From Bdellovibrionales bacterium (lineage in GTDB: Bacteria; Bdellovibrionota; Bdellovibrionia; Bdellovibrionales; UBA1609), in NCBI GenBank assembly GCA_019637855.1, contig JAHBUX010000019.1:1-58244 (forward strand): 58,244 nt of DNA, in the 5' to 3' direction. Positions 41,892 to 51,404 of the stretch are shown piece after piece. The notes beneath the pieces are model-generated. The model worked only from the letters and a program-made list of their open reading frames with translations. It had not been told where the DNA came from and searched no databases. How positions within the stretch are numbered: position 1 is the first letter of the stretch; every line of letters begins with the position of its first letter. The translations under genes were made by a program, and so were the position numbers.

Positions 41892-42644
41892 TTAGTGGCC
41901 TAGCAAGCGCAGGTAGTTGCGGACGGTGGTCTCGAGCCCCTGCTCCAAGGCTTCGCAAATTAGCGCATGACCAATGGAAACCTCATCAAGCAGTGAAATT
42001 TTTTCGACTAAATAACGCAAGTTTTCCTGATTGAGATCGTGCCCTGCATTCACGCCGATGCCGAGATTGTCGGCGAACTGGGCCACTCGGGCGTACTCTG
42101 CCGTAACGCTGTCCCGTTGCGGCGTGTGGAAGCTATCGGAGAATTTTTCGGTGTAGAGCTCGATACGCTCAGGTTTTAGGCGTTTTAAGGCCGCTCCTTG
42201 CGCGTCGTCGAAGCGAAATGGATCAATGAACAAGGACACACGCGCTCCACTCGTTTGAACGCGAAGCAAAACGTCGCGCAGCAAGGCTTCTGAGCGCACA
42301 AGATCCCAACCCGCATTCGAGGTCAGAGCTTCAGGCGGATCCGGAACCAGTGTGGCCTGATTGGGGCGGATTTCCGTGAGAAGTTGGAGAAACTCGGGGG
42401 CGGGGTAGCCCTCAATATTGAATTCCACAGGTGGTTGCGAACTATTCCATCCCGCAATCATCTCGGCCAAAGAAAACACATCGGCATGACGGATGTGCCG
42501 CCCGTCGGGCCGAGGATGGACGGTAATGCCATGCGCACCGTAGGCCAGAATTTGGCGCGCCATGCGAGTCACATCGGGGAGGTTTTTCTCCCGTGAGTTG
42601 CGCAGGGTGGCCAGTTTGTTCACATTGACGCTTAAACGGGTCAT
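41892..42644 (-). CDS. pdxJ: Pyridoxine 5'-phosphate synthase
   Basis: About 250 residues. PdxJ condenses 1-deoxyxylulose-5-phosphate with aminoacetone-phosphate, the last ring-forming step of vitamin B6 synthesis. Landmarks are LSVNVNKLATLRN, HGITVHPRPDGRHI, LVPDPPEALTSNAGWD and GVNAGHDLN. The DPPE and HPRPD wording is that of the Bacteroidetes-like branch. Met at 42644 is chosen; an ATG two codons upstream is possible. Confidence 0.95.
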   Translation of the reverse strand: MTRLSVNVNKLATLRNSREKNLPDVTRMARQILAYGAHGITVHPRPDGRHIRHADVFSLAEMIAGWNSSQPPVEFNIEGYPAPEFLQLLTEIRPNQATLVPDPPEALTSNAGWDLVRSEALLRDVLLRVQTSGARVSLFIDPFRFDDAQGAALKRLKPERIELYTEKFSDSFHTPQRDSVTAEYARVAQFADNLGIGVNAGHDLNQENLRYLVEKISLLDEVSIGHALICEALEQGLETTVRNYLRLLGH

Positions 42645-42677
42645 GGGCATGCTTTAGCACAAGGCGAGGAAAATGCC

Positions 42678-43178
42678 ATGGGCAAAACCCTGATTCTCAT
42701 TCGGCACGGGCAGCGAGACAACACTCGCCGCGAACTGGATAACGGCTTGACCGAAAAAGGCCGCGAGCAGGCACGCTCTGTTCGCCGTTTTTTCACTGAC
42801 CGTTTTCAAGCAGAGGACTTTAAAAGCGGTTTGTGGCTGCTTTCCAGTCCCAAATTGCGCTGCGTGGAGACCCTGCAACCGCTGGCGAAGGCCTTGGAGC
42901 GTAAGGTGGACATACATCCCGGGTTAGATGAGCAGGGCGTGAGGGAGTCGCGCGCCTCTTTTGACCAGCGCGTGCACGGTTTTTTACACGAGTGGACCCA
43001 AGCAAAAATTCCGTTAACAATTCTGTGCAGTCATGGCGACTGGCTACCCGCAGCTACCTATCATCTACTCGGAGCGGCCTCTGAACAGAAGAAAGGTTCG
43101 TGGCTCGAGCTCGAGTGGGAAGGCGGAGCGGCGGCTCTCCGCTGGTATATCCCTTCCTTTAAGGTTTTTTACCGTTAA
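42678..43178 (+). CDS. Histidine-phosphatase-family protein (SixA-like)
   Basis: A 166-residue single-domain histidine phosphatase. The phospho-acceptor His is in LIRHGQR (about 10), and the second His is in LCSHGDW. It is close to SixA in size and could dephosphorylate a phosphohistidine in an HPt, though a small metabolite is also possible. Divergent from pdxJ; ATG after GAGGAAA. Confidence 0.85.
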   Translation: MGKTLILIRHGQRDNTRRELDNGLTEKGREQARSVRRFFTDRFQAEDFKSGLWLLSSPKLRCVETLQPLAKALERKVDIHPGLDEQGVRESRASFDQRVHGFLHEWTQAKIPLTILCSHGDWLPAATYHLLGAASEQKKGSWLELEWEGGAAALRWYIPSFKVFYR

Positions 43179-43322
43179 CTAACCGAATTTTGACATCCGA
43201 AGGCATTGCTTTCGCAGCCATTTCATTGCTAAAACCGCGGTATGTCGGATTCGCGCGATGAACAAAGAAAAGGTTTTATTTCCCCCCATTTTGAGTCCTA
43301 CAATGGGTCCGAGGGGGGAGCG

Positions 43323-44000
43323 ATGATTCGTCATATCGACGCGGAATTACAGGGCTTGAAAGATCTGGCGCTGCAGATGGGCGACAGTGTTGAGAAGGCT
43401 TTGGATCAGGCTTGTAAGAGCGTATTGGCGCAGAACAAAGAGAAATGCTCTGTGGAAGTGCGTGAGCACGAGTCACGCATTAACGATCTGCAGATGTTGA
43501 TCGATGAATCCTGTGTAAATGTTTTGGCCAAACAAGCCCCCGTGGCTAAAGATCTGCGTTTGGTCATCGCGATCACCAAAATCAATACGGACCTGGAGCG
43601 CATGGGTGACCAATCGGTGAATATCGTACGCAATGCCTGCGATCTTTACAGTGCTTGGCCGCAAGCAACACTTCCGTCCCAACTCACCGAAATGATCGAC
43701 GCGGTTCGATTGATGGTGCGTTCCGCCTTGGACGCCTTTTCGCGTCGGGATGTGGAGCTTTCCAATAAAGTGTTGGCGCAAGACGATCAAGTGGATGATC
43801 TGCGCGATGCTTTGTTCAGTGAAATGAAAGAAAAAATGAAGGCCGGCAGCGATCAAGTCGAGATCGGTTTGGCTTTCATCATGATTGGAAAAAACTTGGA
43901 ACGTATGGCCGATCACGCGACCAACATCGCGGAAGAGGTCATTTATCTAGCTACGGGGAACGATGTCCGACATGGTCATAACGTCTCAGTCAACTCTTAG
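43323..44000 (+). CDS. phoU: Phosphate-signalling protein PhoU
   Basis: A 225-residue PhoU with two three-helix repeats, marked by KINTDLERMGDQSVNI and MIGKNLERMADHATNIAEE (metal-binding E/D signatures). It couples the Pst transporter to PhoR and represses the Pho response. The frame is open from 43242, but ATG 43323 is behind a strong GAGGGGGGAG. Its end overlaps phoB by 38 bases. Confidence 0.95.
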   Translation: MIRHIDAELQGLKDLALQMGDSVEKALDQACKSVLAQNKEKCSVEVREHESRINDLQMLIDESCVNVLAKQAPVAKDLRLVIAITKINTDLERMGDQSVNIVRNACDLYSAWPQATLPSQLTEMIDAVRLMVRSALDAFSRRDVELSNKVLAQDDQVDDLRDALFSEMKEKMKAGSDQVEIGLAFIMIGKNLERMADHATNIAEEVIYLATGNDVRHGHNVSVNS

Positions 44001-44730
44001 TGTGCGCCGCGAACCCGAACTCAATAAACGTGTTTTGGTGGTCGAAGACGAGGGTGAAATCCGCCAATTGATCGTTTTGCATCTGAAGCGCGAAGGCTTT
44101 GACGTGGACGCGGTCGAAGATGGCGAGGAGGCTCGTCAGCTGGTGGCCACCCGCAACTATGATCTGATCGTTCTCGATTGGATGTTGCCTTCTTTGAGCG
44201 GCCTAGAGCTGACACGCTGGGTGCGTAAACGTTCGCCGTCGACTAAGACTCCGATTTTGTTTGTTACCGCCAAGACCGAGCCCGAGCACGTCGCTACCGG
44301 TTTAGATGCGGGTGCAGATGACTACCTCAGCAAGCCCTTTGACACCTTGGTGTTGATGGCGCGCGTGAATGCCCTTTTGCGCCGTCAAGAATGGTTGCAG
44401 GAACAACCGAGTTCCTCGGCTTCGGCCCGCTTGATCTTGGGCGATTTGGTTATGAACACGCACACCTTTGAGGTCACCGTGGCTGGTGCTCCGCTGGAGT
44501 TGACGCGTTCTGAGTTTCGCTTGCTTGAATCGTTGATGATGAATCAAGGCAAGGTGCTGTCACGCGAGAGCCTGATTGAAGAGATTCAGGGCGAAGGCGT
44601 CAATGTGGTTGGTCGCACGGTCGACACCCATGTGTTTGGCCTACGTAAAAAGCTCGGCGCTTATGCGGATGTGATTGAAACCATCCGTGGTGTCGGCTAT
44701 CGCGTCCGTTACCTGCCGCCTCAGAATTAG
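43963..44730 (+). CDS. phoB: Phosphate response regulator PhoB
   Basis: A 255-residue OmpR/PhoB-type response regulator. Receiver with Asp72 as the phospho-acceptor (LIVLDWMLPS) and LSKPFD; then a C-terminal winged helix (ELTRSEFRLLESLM, DTHVFGLRKKLG). It activates phosphate-starvation genes when phosphorylated by PhoR. Starts inside phoU and is 6 bases before phoR. Confidence 0.94.
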   Translation: MSDMVITSQSTLSVRREPELNKRVLVVEDEGEIRQLIVLHLKREGFDVDAVEDGEEARQLVATRNYDLIVLDWMLPSLSGLELTRWVRKRSPSTKTPILFVTAKTEPEHVATGLDAGADDYLSKPFDTLVLMARVNALLRRQEWLQEQPSSSASARLILGDLVMNTHTFEVTVAGAPLELTRSEFRLLESLMMNQGKVLSRESLIEEIQGEGVNVVGRTVDTHVFGLRKKLGAYADVIETIRGVGYRVRYLPPQN

Positions 44731-44736
44731 AGACGG

Positions 44737-46176
44737 ATGAAAAATAGCGTTCATTATTTTCCGACCCGGCTGTTCCGCTGGTTTTTGTCGCAGCAGATTT
44801 TAGCTTCTGCACTTTTCTTTGTCGTGCTGTGTGGAGGGCTTCTATTGTGGCTGGAAGCCACCACTTTGGAGCCCGAGGTGCGGCGTATGATTCGTCACGC
44901 GGTCTTGGTCACCCTCGCCATCTCATTCGGTGGCATGATTGTGATTTCGCTGGCGATGGCCCGTCGGCTGGTGGTGCCCCTCGGCCGCTTGATCGAAAAA
45001 ACGCGGCGTTTGCGTGAGTTTCAAAAACTCGAGGAGCATGAGCCTGAGGCATTGACCTTTGATGAACCGGGCGAATGGTATGAGCTGGAGCGGGCCCTTA
45101 ATCGCTTGGGGCGCGATTTGCGACAGAAGACCATCCGGCTATCGCGTGAGAAGACTGAACTGCGCGCCATTATGTCTGCGGTCAATGAAGCGGTCTTGGC
45201 TGTCAACAGCGAAAAGCGGGTGATGTTCTACAATCCGCAGTTTGCTTACCTGTTCAACCAACAGAGTGCTCCTAAGGGAGAAATTCATATTACGGAACTT
45301 CTACGCTCACCGGAAGTTTTGCAAATCTATGAAACCGCGCTGCAGGGCGGGGATCCGGTCCGACGCGAGGTGCAGATCACTGTGTCTGACGAGCGTCAGG
45401 CGCGGCACTTTCAACTCTCGGTGGCGCCTTTGCGCAAGAAGCACAATCAAGAGATCTACGGTGCGGCCGGTATTTTCTATGACATTACCGAGCTAAAAAA
45501 GGCCGAGCGCATTCGCATCGAATTTGTTGCCAATGTTTCACACGAGCTGCGTACGCCTTTGACGGCTATCAATGGCTATTTGCAGACAGTGATGAGTGAT
45601 TTTGAAAAGGGGCATACTGAACAGGCAGGTGAATTTCTTAAGATTGTCGCGGGCAACGCGACTCGTTTGAAGCATCTGGTTGAAGATTTGCTCGATATTT
45701 CGGCTCTGGAATCGGGTAAAGAGCTTTCCATGGAGCGGGTGAATGTGCAGGACCTCACGGAGGCAGTGATTCGACAGGTGCGCGCCAACTCGCACAAGGT
45801 TCATATCTTTTACGACTTCCAAGAAATGTGGGGCGACCCCAAGCGCCTAGAGCAGGTGCTACGCAACCTCATGGAGAATGCGGTTCGCTATGTTCCTGAG
45901 GGGCGCAATATCGAAATCCGCTGGGCTCGTAAGGGTGATGAGGGCTTTGAGCTGCACGTGAAAGATGACGGGCCGGGCATTGCACCTGAGCATCAGGCGC
46001 GTTTGTTTGAGCGTTTCTATCGGGTCGACGAGGCCCGATCACGCGCCACGGGTGGCACCGGTATAGGTTTGTCCTTGGTGAAGCATATCGTGCAAAGGCA
46101 CGGCGGCCAGGTGCATCTGCACAGCGAAATCGGCCGCGGTTCAGAATTTATCTGCGAGTTTCCGGGTCAATCTTAA
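44737..46176 (+). CDS. phoR: Phosphate-regulon sensor kinase PhoR
   Basis: A 479-residue membrane histidine kinase. TM1 about 18-40, TM2 about 53-76, a HAMP-like linker, a PAS domain (about 140-255), then HisKA with His269 in VSHELRTP and a HATPase domain (NLMENAVRYV, DDGPGIAP, GGTGIGLSL). It phosphorylates PhoB when phosphate is low. There are no pst transporter genes in the window. The end overlaps the convergent porin gene by 4 bases. Confidence 0.94.
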   Translation: MKNSVHYFPTRLFRWFLSQQILASALFFVVLCGGLLLWLEATTLEPEVRRMIRHAVLVTLAISFGGMIVISLAMARRLVVPLGRLIEKTRRLREFQKLEEHEPEALTFDEPGEWYELERALNRLGRDLRQKTIRLSREKTELRAIMSAVNEAVLAVNSEKRVMFYNPQFAYLFNQQSAPKGEIHITELLRSPEVLQIYETALQGGDPVRREVQITVSDERQARHFQLSVAPLRKKHNQEIYGAAGIFYDITELKKAERIRIEFVANVSHELRTPLTAINGYLQTVMSDFEKGHTEQAGEFLKIVAGNATRLKHLVEDLLDISALESGKELSMERVNVQDLTEAVIRQVRANSHKVHIFYDFQEMWGDPKRLEQVLRNLMENAVRYVPEGRNIEIRWARKGDEGFELHVKDDGPGIAPEHQARLFERFYRVDEARSRATGGTGIGLSLVKHIVQRHGGQVHLHSEIGRGSEFICEFPGQS

Positions 46177-47516
46177 AAGATAAAGCCGGCGCCCATATTC
46201 ACTTCGTCGGGTTCGTTGCCGGCGCCACTGCGCTTGTTGGCGTAGTCTACTTTCAGTACAAAGTTGGGTTGCGGAAAATAACTCACGCCGAAAGTGGTGA
46301 TATTTTTATCGAGTGCGGGGTCGCGCGCTAGACCGTCGGTGACTTTGTCATGCAGATTGTAGTGGCTATGACGAACAAAAAACCACAGCTTCTGCTTTTG
46401 TCCCAGCAGCTCAGTGGCGGCTTGTAGGCTGTAACCTTTGGCTTGCTCAGCCACCGTGCTTGAAGTGACTACCGAAATCGAATCCGCGTCCTGCAGGTCA
46501 CCTTGCGCATACATAGCCAGCAGTTGAAGCCGCGAGCGATTTACCTGCATGTGCACTTCAGAAACTTGAAAGGCGCCAGCGCGGATCGAGTCGTTACCTT
46601 GAGCACTATTGCCGAATAGGCTAGAGACGCCGAGGGTGACATTGTTACGACGGGCATTGATACGAAACACGGCCATCAGATCATCTGACGGCGAGCTCTG
46701 TCCTTGGCTGCGCCCGCCCGCTAAAAACGTGTCTTTGTGAAAACCCGTAGCATTCAGTGAACTAAAAACGCCGGCTTGGATTTCGGCCCGGTCGCGATCC
46801 ACCCAAGCGGTGACGCCGTTCTCATGCCAGAAGGAGGGAATGAGTTCACGTTCGAGCTCCGGACGTTGCACGCCGAAGAATGTGGTGGGATCGGCCGAAG
46901 TATTGACCACTCCGATCGGCACTAGCTGGTGACCCAAACGCAGTCCGGCGCGACCGTCCTCGGCACCCAGCCAATCGATGAAGGCCGTTCGCACGATAAC
47001 TTGGCCTTTTTGCTGCGTGACCGTGCCGCTGCTTTCAGCGCCACCATTTTCGAGCAGGAGCTGAGTGTTGAATACCAGGCGTTTGTTCAGATGTAGGCCG
47101 AGTGAGGGGGCGAGACTAAGAACGTTGGAGGTATTTAGGTTTTTCACACCGGCGCTGTTTGTGCCGTTCTGTTGTTTGAAGGCGAAAAACTCGGCGCTAA
47201 GGCCGAACACATAGTCTTCTTTGCTGAAGTAGATTTTGGAGGCGGAGGGACCAAGGCCGGTGAGGGTTTCGCTTGCGAGCGGAACATGCCAGGGTGGGGC
47301 TGTGGTGGCGGACACTTCTGGTGGTGGGGCCTGGGCAGATGATGATGGCGCGGCTGGCGTTGCAGCATCAGTTACGGGAGCTGCAGGCTTTGTCTGCAGC
47401 TCCCGTAACTGATGCTCCAGAACGTTCAAACGTTCGTGAATCGAATTCTCGCTGTCTTGCGCGAATGCATTTGGGGTAAATATCAAAGCTAGGATGGAGA
47501 AAACAAAACGACGCAA
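46173..47516 (-). CDS. Porin-like outer-membrane protein (phosphate-porin type)
   Basis: A 447-residue exported protein: signal peptide to about Ala19, a short coiled coil (ERLNVLEHQLREL), a Pro/Ala/Ser-rich linker, then a beta barrel ending in MGAGFIF. The coiled coil plus barrel layout resembles OprP/OprO-type trimeric porins, and it faces phoBR, so phosphate uptake is a good guess. The start is TTG 47516 after GAGGTCG. The linker region holds a perfect 23-bp inverted repeat. Confidence 0.8.
   Translation of the reverse strand: MRRFVFSILALIFTPNAFAQDSENSIHERLNVLEHQLRELQTKPAAPVTDAATPAAPSSSAQAPPPEVSATTAPPWHVPLASETLTGLGPSASKIYFSKEDYVFGLSAEFFAFKQQNGTNSAGVKNLNTSNVLSLAPSLGLHLNKRLVFNTQLLLENGGAESSGTVTQQKGQVIVRTAFIDWLGAEDGRAGLRLGHQLVPIGVVNTSADPTTFFGVQRPELERELIPSFWHENGVTAWVDRDRAEIQAGVFSSLNATGFHKDTFLAGGRSQGQSSPSDDLMAVFRINARRNNVTLGVSSLFGNSAQGNDSIRAGAFQVSEVHMQVNRSRLQLLAMYAQGDLQDADSISVVTSSTVAEQAKGYSLQAATELLGQKQKLWFFVRHSHYNLHDKVTDGLARDPALDKNITTFGVSYFPQPNFVLKVDYANKRSGAGNEPDEVNMGAGFIF
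47364..47416. repeat. Perfect 23-bp inverted repeat inside the porin gene
   Basis: Left arm 47364-47386 and right arm 47394-47416 are exact reverse complements over 23 bases, with a 7-base loop (GCTTTGT). The arms contain PstI-type CTGCAG cores. In the protein the first arm encodes HQLRELQ and the second encodes AAPVTDA. Confidence 0.97.
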
Positions 47517-47606
47517 GACGACCTCGATGAATATAAGGATAGCAGAGGGCGCGAAACTGTCATGTGTGGGACCGCGCTAACCATCTAAGGTCGCGGCTGG
47601 AAATTT

Positions 47607-47873
47607 TTAACGTCGGCGGGACTTACGACTCGACTGAGGATTTGGATTTTCTGGAAACTCCCCGTTAGCCAGATAAGAGTCTAGCATTCGGCGCAAGACA
47701 GGCTGACAGCTCCCGCCACAAGGGCCAACACCTGCGGTGGTGGCATCGAAAACTTTGCTTAGTGTATTGCAACCACGGGCGATGGCCGCCTCGATCACGT
47801 CCTGAGGGACGCTGTTGCACAGACAGATGAAGCGCGTGCGTTTAGGATTTTTGTCCGCGGGATTCATGCGCAT
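47607..47873 (-). CDS. BFD-like [2Fe-2S] protein
   Basis: An 88-residue protein with a BFD-type [2Fe-2S] domain: Cys pairs ICLC and PCGGSC around a helical core (VIEAAIARGCNTLSKVFDAT). BFD proteins pass electrons, e.g. to release iron from bacterioferritin. The long C-terminal tail is basic (SSRKSRRR). ATG 47873 or 47867 is likely; the open frame to 47969 would overlap the DHH gene more. The gene overlaps the DHH gene end by 32 bases. Confidence 0.75.
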   Translation of the reverse strand: MRMNPADKNPKRTRFICLCNSVPQDVIEAAIARGCNTLSKVFDATTAGVGPCGGSCQPVLRRMLDSYLANGEFPENPNPQSSRKSRRR

Positions 47874-48876
47874 CGTCCAAGCGGTCGAGGAGGAGTTGTA
47901 CGATTTTCTCCTTGAGATCCGTGTACTCGCCACGAATATAGGCGCCCGCCGCAAACATATGGCCGCCACCTTGGAATGCTTCGGCTACACCCAAAACCTC
48001 CATGCGCCCTTTGCTGCGCAAAGAGAGTTTATACTCATTCGGTGCATCTTCACGGAAAAGTGCTGCCGCTTGCAGTGTATTTACATTCATCAACATATCA
48101 ATGACATCGCGCGAATCATCCATATCCAAGCCGTGTTCGCGCAAAGTTTTGTCATTTAGTTTGAGCACGGCGACCTGACCGTTGCCGAAGTATTCGATCT
48201 CGCCCAAAACTTTAGCCAGAAAAGCGACTTTCCCCACTGTGTGGGTGGAGAACAAGTGACGATGAATCTCTTCGGCGTTGTTGATGTGCATTAGCATCTC
48301 GGCCGCGATGAGATGAGAATTGACCGAGTTTTTCACGAACTTAAAAAGTTGGGTGTCGAAGGCAATGCTGGTGTAAAGCGCCTGTGCAATGCGCTCGTCG
48401 ATGCGAATGCCCAAACCCTTGAGAATAAAATAAGAAATTTCTCCGGTGCTGGCAGCGCGCGTTTCAATGAAACTTCCGGCTGTGGGCTCTGGTCCTTGAT
48501 TCAGAACCGGGTGATGATCAACGAAAAGAATTTCTCGACAATGGGGTTGCAGAGCCGTGAACAGCGGGTCCACAAGGCGGCGATCGTTGGTGTCGAAAAT
48601 AAGCGTGAGATCTGTATCCTCAATCGGCGCATGCGGGGCCTCAAAAACCTCTAGGTGCCGTTCTGGCTCCAAAAAAGTATATTTTTTTGGTACCGCATCG
48701 ACTAAAAGAGCGCGGACCTTCTTACCGCTTTTGCGCAACCCGTGGTACAAGGCGAGCAAGGCACCTAAGCCATCCCCGTCGCACTGCTTATGAGTGGACA
48801 ATAAAATCGAGTTGGCCGAGCGAATTCGGCGCACCAGGGAGTCGACGTTGAGGGCAGAAAGATTCGGAGTTCCCAT
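47842..48876 (-). CDS. DHH-family phosphoesterase (NrnA-like)
   Basis: A 344-residue DHH/DHHA1 enzyme. First motif His29-x3-Asp33-Gly-Asp35 (HKQCDGDG), the DHH triad Asp120-His121-His122, and the C-terminal DHHA1 motif GGGHMFAAG. It would act like NrnA, degrading nano-RNA oligonucleotides and pAp. Divergent from greA; the start follows GGGGAT. Confidence 0.9.
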   Translation of the reverse strand: MGTPNLSALNVDSLVRRIRSANSILLSTHKQCDGDGLGALLALYHGLRKSGKKVRALLVDAVPKKYTFLEPERHLEVFEAPHAPIEDTDLTLIFDTNDRRLVDPLFTALQPHCREILFVDHHPVLNQGPEPTAGSFIETRAASTGEISYFILKGLGIRIDERIAQALYTSIAFDTQLFKFVKNSVNSHLIAAEMLMHINNAEEIHRHLFSTHTVGKVAFLAKVLGEIEYFGNGQVAVLKLNDKTLREHGLDMDDSRDVIDMLMNVNTLQAAALFREDAPNEYKLSLRSKGRMEVLGVAEAFQGGGHMFAAGAYIRGEYTDLKEKIVQLLLDRLDDAHESRGQKS

Positions 48877-48989
48877 AACTTATCCCCAGTTTACAGCCGT
48901 CATCTGAGTTTGGCTTGTGGAAAAGGATTTGTTTGACTGCGTTAACTCTTTCACTATGATGGTAGCCTTTGTTTTTGAGGGAGTAAATC

Positions 48990-49466
48990 ATGTCTGACCG
49001 CCAGCCTATGACCTTAGCCGGTAAGGCCAAATTGGAAGCCGAACTGAAAAATCTGATCACTATGGATCGGCCTCAAGTCATTAAAGCCATTGAAGAGGCC
49101 CGTGGTCATGGCGATATCAGCGAGAATGCGGACTACGATGCCGCCAAAGATCGCCAGGCCATGATCGAAGGACGTATCGCCGAGATTCAAGCTAAGCTCG
49201 CCAATGCTGAAGTCGTGGATACGGCCACACTTAAGTCTACCACCATTATTTTCGGCGCCACCGTTGAGCTCCAAGACTTGGAGAACGATGAGCAAGTGAA
49301 ATACACCATCGTCGGGGAAGATGAATCTGACGTTAAGGCCGGAAAAATCTCTATTTTCTCGCCCATCGCAAGAAGTTTGATCGGCAAGAAAAAAGGCGAC
49401 ATCATAGAGTTCAAGAGCCCCAAGGGCGAAAAGGAATTCGAAGTACTCGGCTTTTCCTTTAAATAA
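48990..49466 (+). CDS. greA: Transcription elongation factor GreA
   Basis: A 158-residue GreA, which rescues arrested RNA polymerase by stimulating transcript cleavage. N-terminal coiled coil with acidic tip (GDISENADYDAAK) and a C-terminal domain with FGATVELQD and GKKKGDII. GAGGGAG precedes the ATG. It is 10 bases upstream of the AsmA-like gene, so may share its transcript. Confidence 0.96.
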   Translation: MSDRQPMTLAGKAKLEAELKNLITMDRPQVIKAIEEARGHGDISENADYDAAKDRQAMIEGRIAEIQAKLANAEVVDTATLKSTTIIFGATVELQDLENDEQVKYTIVGEDESDVKAGKISIFSPIARSLIGKKKGDIIEFKSPKGEKEFEVLGFSFK

Positions 49467-49475
49467 AGGACACCT

Positions 49476-51404
49476 TTGCGAATACTGCGTGGCAAATCCA
49501 ATTTGGAAGTTTCTTCCCAAGGATTTGCGCTGTTCGTGGTCGGCCTTGTGTTGGCCACGTTTCTTGGCGGCGCCGTTCGCACCATCTTAAGCTCTGAGCG
49601 TGTTCACTCGCGCATCGTCACGGAGCTACAGAGCCGGTTTCCGCGCAATGAGTTTCAGATTGGCCGCACCGAAGTTCTGCTGTCGCGTGGCCTGTGGCCG
49701 GGTTTGGGCCTGCGTCTGCGTGATGTTGTCTTTCGTCAGGATGTGTGCGGGAAGCTGAGCTTTGAGCTAACGATCCCGCAGGCGGTTTTACCTGTGGATC
49801 TGTTGAGCTTGCGCCATGGCCAAGTGCGTTTGGGCACGGTCAGTCTGACCGATGCGCGCATGCATCTAGATTATCATGACTGTCCACCAAAGTCGGCGGA
49901 CGTCGCGGTGCCCACATCACAGGGCATTCGTTCGGCAGTGGCTGAAAAAGGCATAAAGCCTCCGACGCTCGATTGGCAGGAGGTTTCGCGTGCGCTCGGT
50001 GGGATGGAGCTGACGAACTTTCAGCTGACCTACGAGCGCAATATCACGTGGAAACTGATCTTGAAGTCCGCTGAAATGTATTTCGATGACGATATGCATT
50101 TGCAGGCGACGATGGATGTGCAGAAGAGTTTTTCTGAAGGCGCGTTGAATCACGCTGTTAATCTGGAAGCCCATGGTGAAGGACCGAACGTGCAGTGGCG
50201 CGTGCGTAGCGAGTTCAAAGAGGGGCAAGTGCAATGGTCAGGGACCTGGGACCTGGCGCGCAACTCGGCCCATACGGATTTTACTCTGGTACAAATTCCT
50301 CTCAAAGATTTGTCGAGCGAACTCTACCAAATGGGCTTTGTGGGCCAAGAGATCAAGTTGAAGACCGCATGGTTGACATGCAAAGGCGCGTGGGACGGGC
50401 AGGTTGATCATTTGGATGCGACACCGCTCAGGCTTTCGGCCTGCAAGGTCGAAGGCGCTTATGGACGAGTTGAACTTGAGCAAGCCGATTGGTTTCTAAG
50501 TTCGGTTGTGCCGTTCAAAGTGCCGGCGCAGTTTCACGTGCAAAAGCTACAAGTACAGCCATTGATCGAATCTTTGGGGCGCCAACTCTTGCCGGCCGTA
50601 TTGGCGCGAGTCGGAGTGTGGACCGGCGTCGTGGACTTTAGCCACTCAGCGCGTTGGAGTTTAGATGGTTCGCTTGAGAACGCCGAGATCGTGTTCTCGA
50701 ACCAAAGCCTGCGCGGCAAACAGCTGATTCGCAAGGCTCACACCAAGGCTGAGCGCAATGGCGCCGTGATCGACGCCCGCCTAAGTGGTGTGGAAATGCA
50801 AAACGGCGAGTTCTCAGGTCAGGTGGGCTTCGCCCTCACTGAGGACGGGCGTAGTGGGACCTTCGATGTTCAGATTGATCGCCTTGTATTTAGCCCCGCC
50901 ATTCAAAATATATTGATCGGCGGGAATATCGCGCCCGTAAAATTGAATGGCAAAGGTGCCTTACTCGACGGTGAACTCAGTCAGTGGAATGGTACGTTTA
51001 ACACCGCCGAGTTAAGCGGCGAGGGATGGCGCACGGCTGCGGTGGAGATCAAATCCAAATATTCTCCCGGCGTATTTCACGTCGAGGTACAGGCGCGCGA
51101 GCTCTCGGCGAACACGCGTTGGCGCCCGTTCACGCAATTGCGTGGTCTGCGCGGTTCCTTAGCTGAAGCCATGACCTGGAAAGACCTCAATGCTCGTGTC
51201 GACATTGCGAAGAACGGCGGTACATTGTCTTCTCTTTCAGCCATTGAAGAGAGTAGCTCGAAACCGTGGCGTGTCCGCGGTAGCTGGCTACGCGACGGTG
51301 TATTCACCGGTACCCTCTTGGCCGGTGGTCCACAGGCTTTTGCGTTGCGTGGAGAAAAAGGCAGTTTGAGCATTCACGATCGCCAACCGGGGGATTCGCC
51401 TTGA
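49476..51404 (+). CDS. AsmA-like envelope protein
   Basis: A 642-residue protein with one N-terminal TM helix (GFALFVVGLVLATFLGGAV) and a long periplasmic beta-rich region, typical of AsmA/TamB-like proteins that help move phospholipids or proteins to the outer membrane. VRTILSSERVHSRIV then RGLWPGLGLRLRDVVF is the AsmA-type start. Length is middling for the family. TTG 49476 follows AAGGA. Confidence 0.75.
   Translation: MRILRGKSNLEVSSQGFALFVVGLVLATFLGGAVRTILSSERVHSRIVTELQSRFPRNEFQIGRTEVLLSRGLWPGLGLRLRDVVFRQDVCGKLSFELTIPQAVLPVDLLSLRHGQVRLGTVSLTDARMHLDYHDCPPKSADVAVPTSQGIRSAVAEKGIKPPTLDWQEVSRALGGMELTNFQLTYERNITWKLILKSAEMYFDDDMHLQATMDVQKSFSEGALNHAVNLEAHGEGPNVQWRVRSEFKEGQVQWSGTWDLARNSAHTDFTLVQIPLKDLSSELYQMGFVGQEIKLKTAWLTCKGAWDGQVDHLDATPLRLSACKVEGAYGRVELEQADWFLSSVVPFKVPAQFHVQKLQVQPLIESLGRQLLPAVLARVGVWTGVVDFSHSARWSLDGSLENAEIVFSNQSLRGKQLIRKAHTKAERNGAVIDARLSGVEMQNGEFSGQVGFALTEDGRSGTFDVQIDRLVFSPAIQNILIGGNIAPVKLNGKGALLDGELSQWNGTFNTAELSGEGWRTAAVEIKSKYSPGVFHVEVQARELSANTRWRPFTQLRGLRGSLAEAMTWKDLNARVDIAKNGGTLSSLSAIEESSSKPWRVRGSWLRDGVFTGTLLAGGPQAFALRGEKGSLSIHDRQPGDSP

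Noticed and set aside
43190-43195. TTGACA upstream of phoU
   Set aside because: No acceptable -10 at 16-18 bases; a separate TACAAT at 43299-43304 lacks a good -35, so neither is listed as a promoter.
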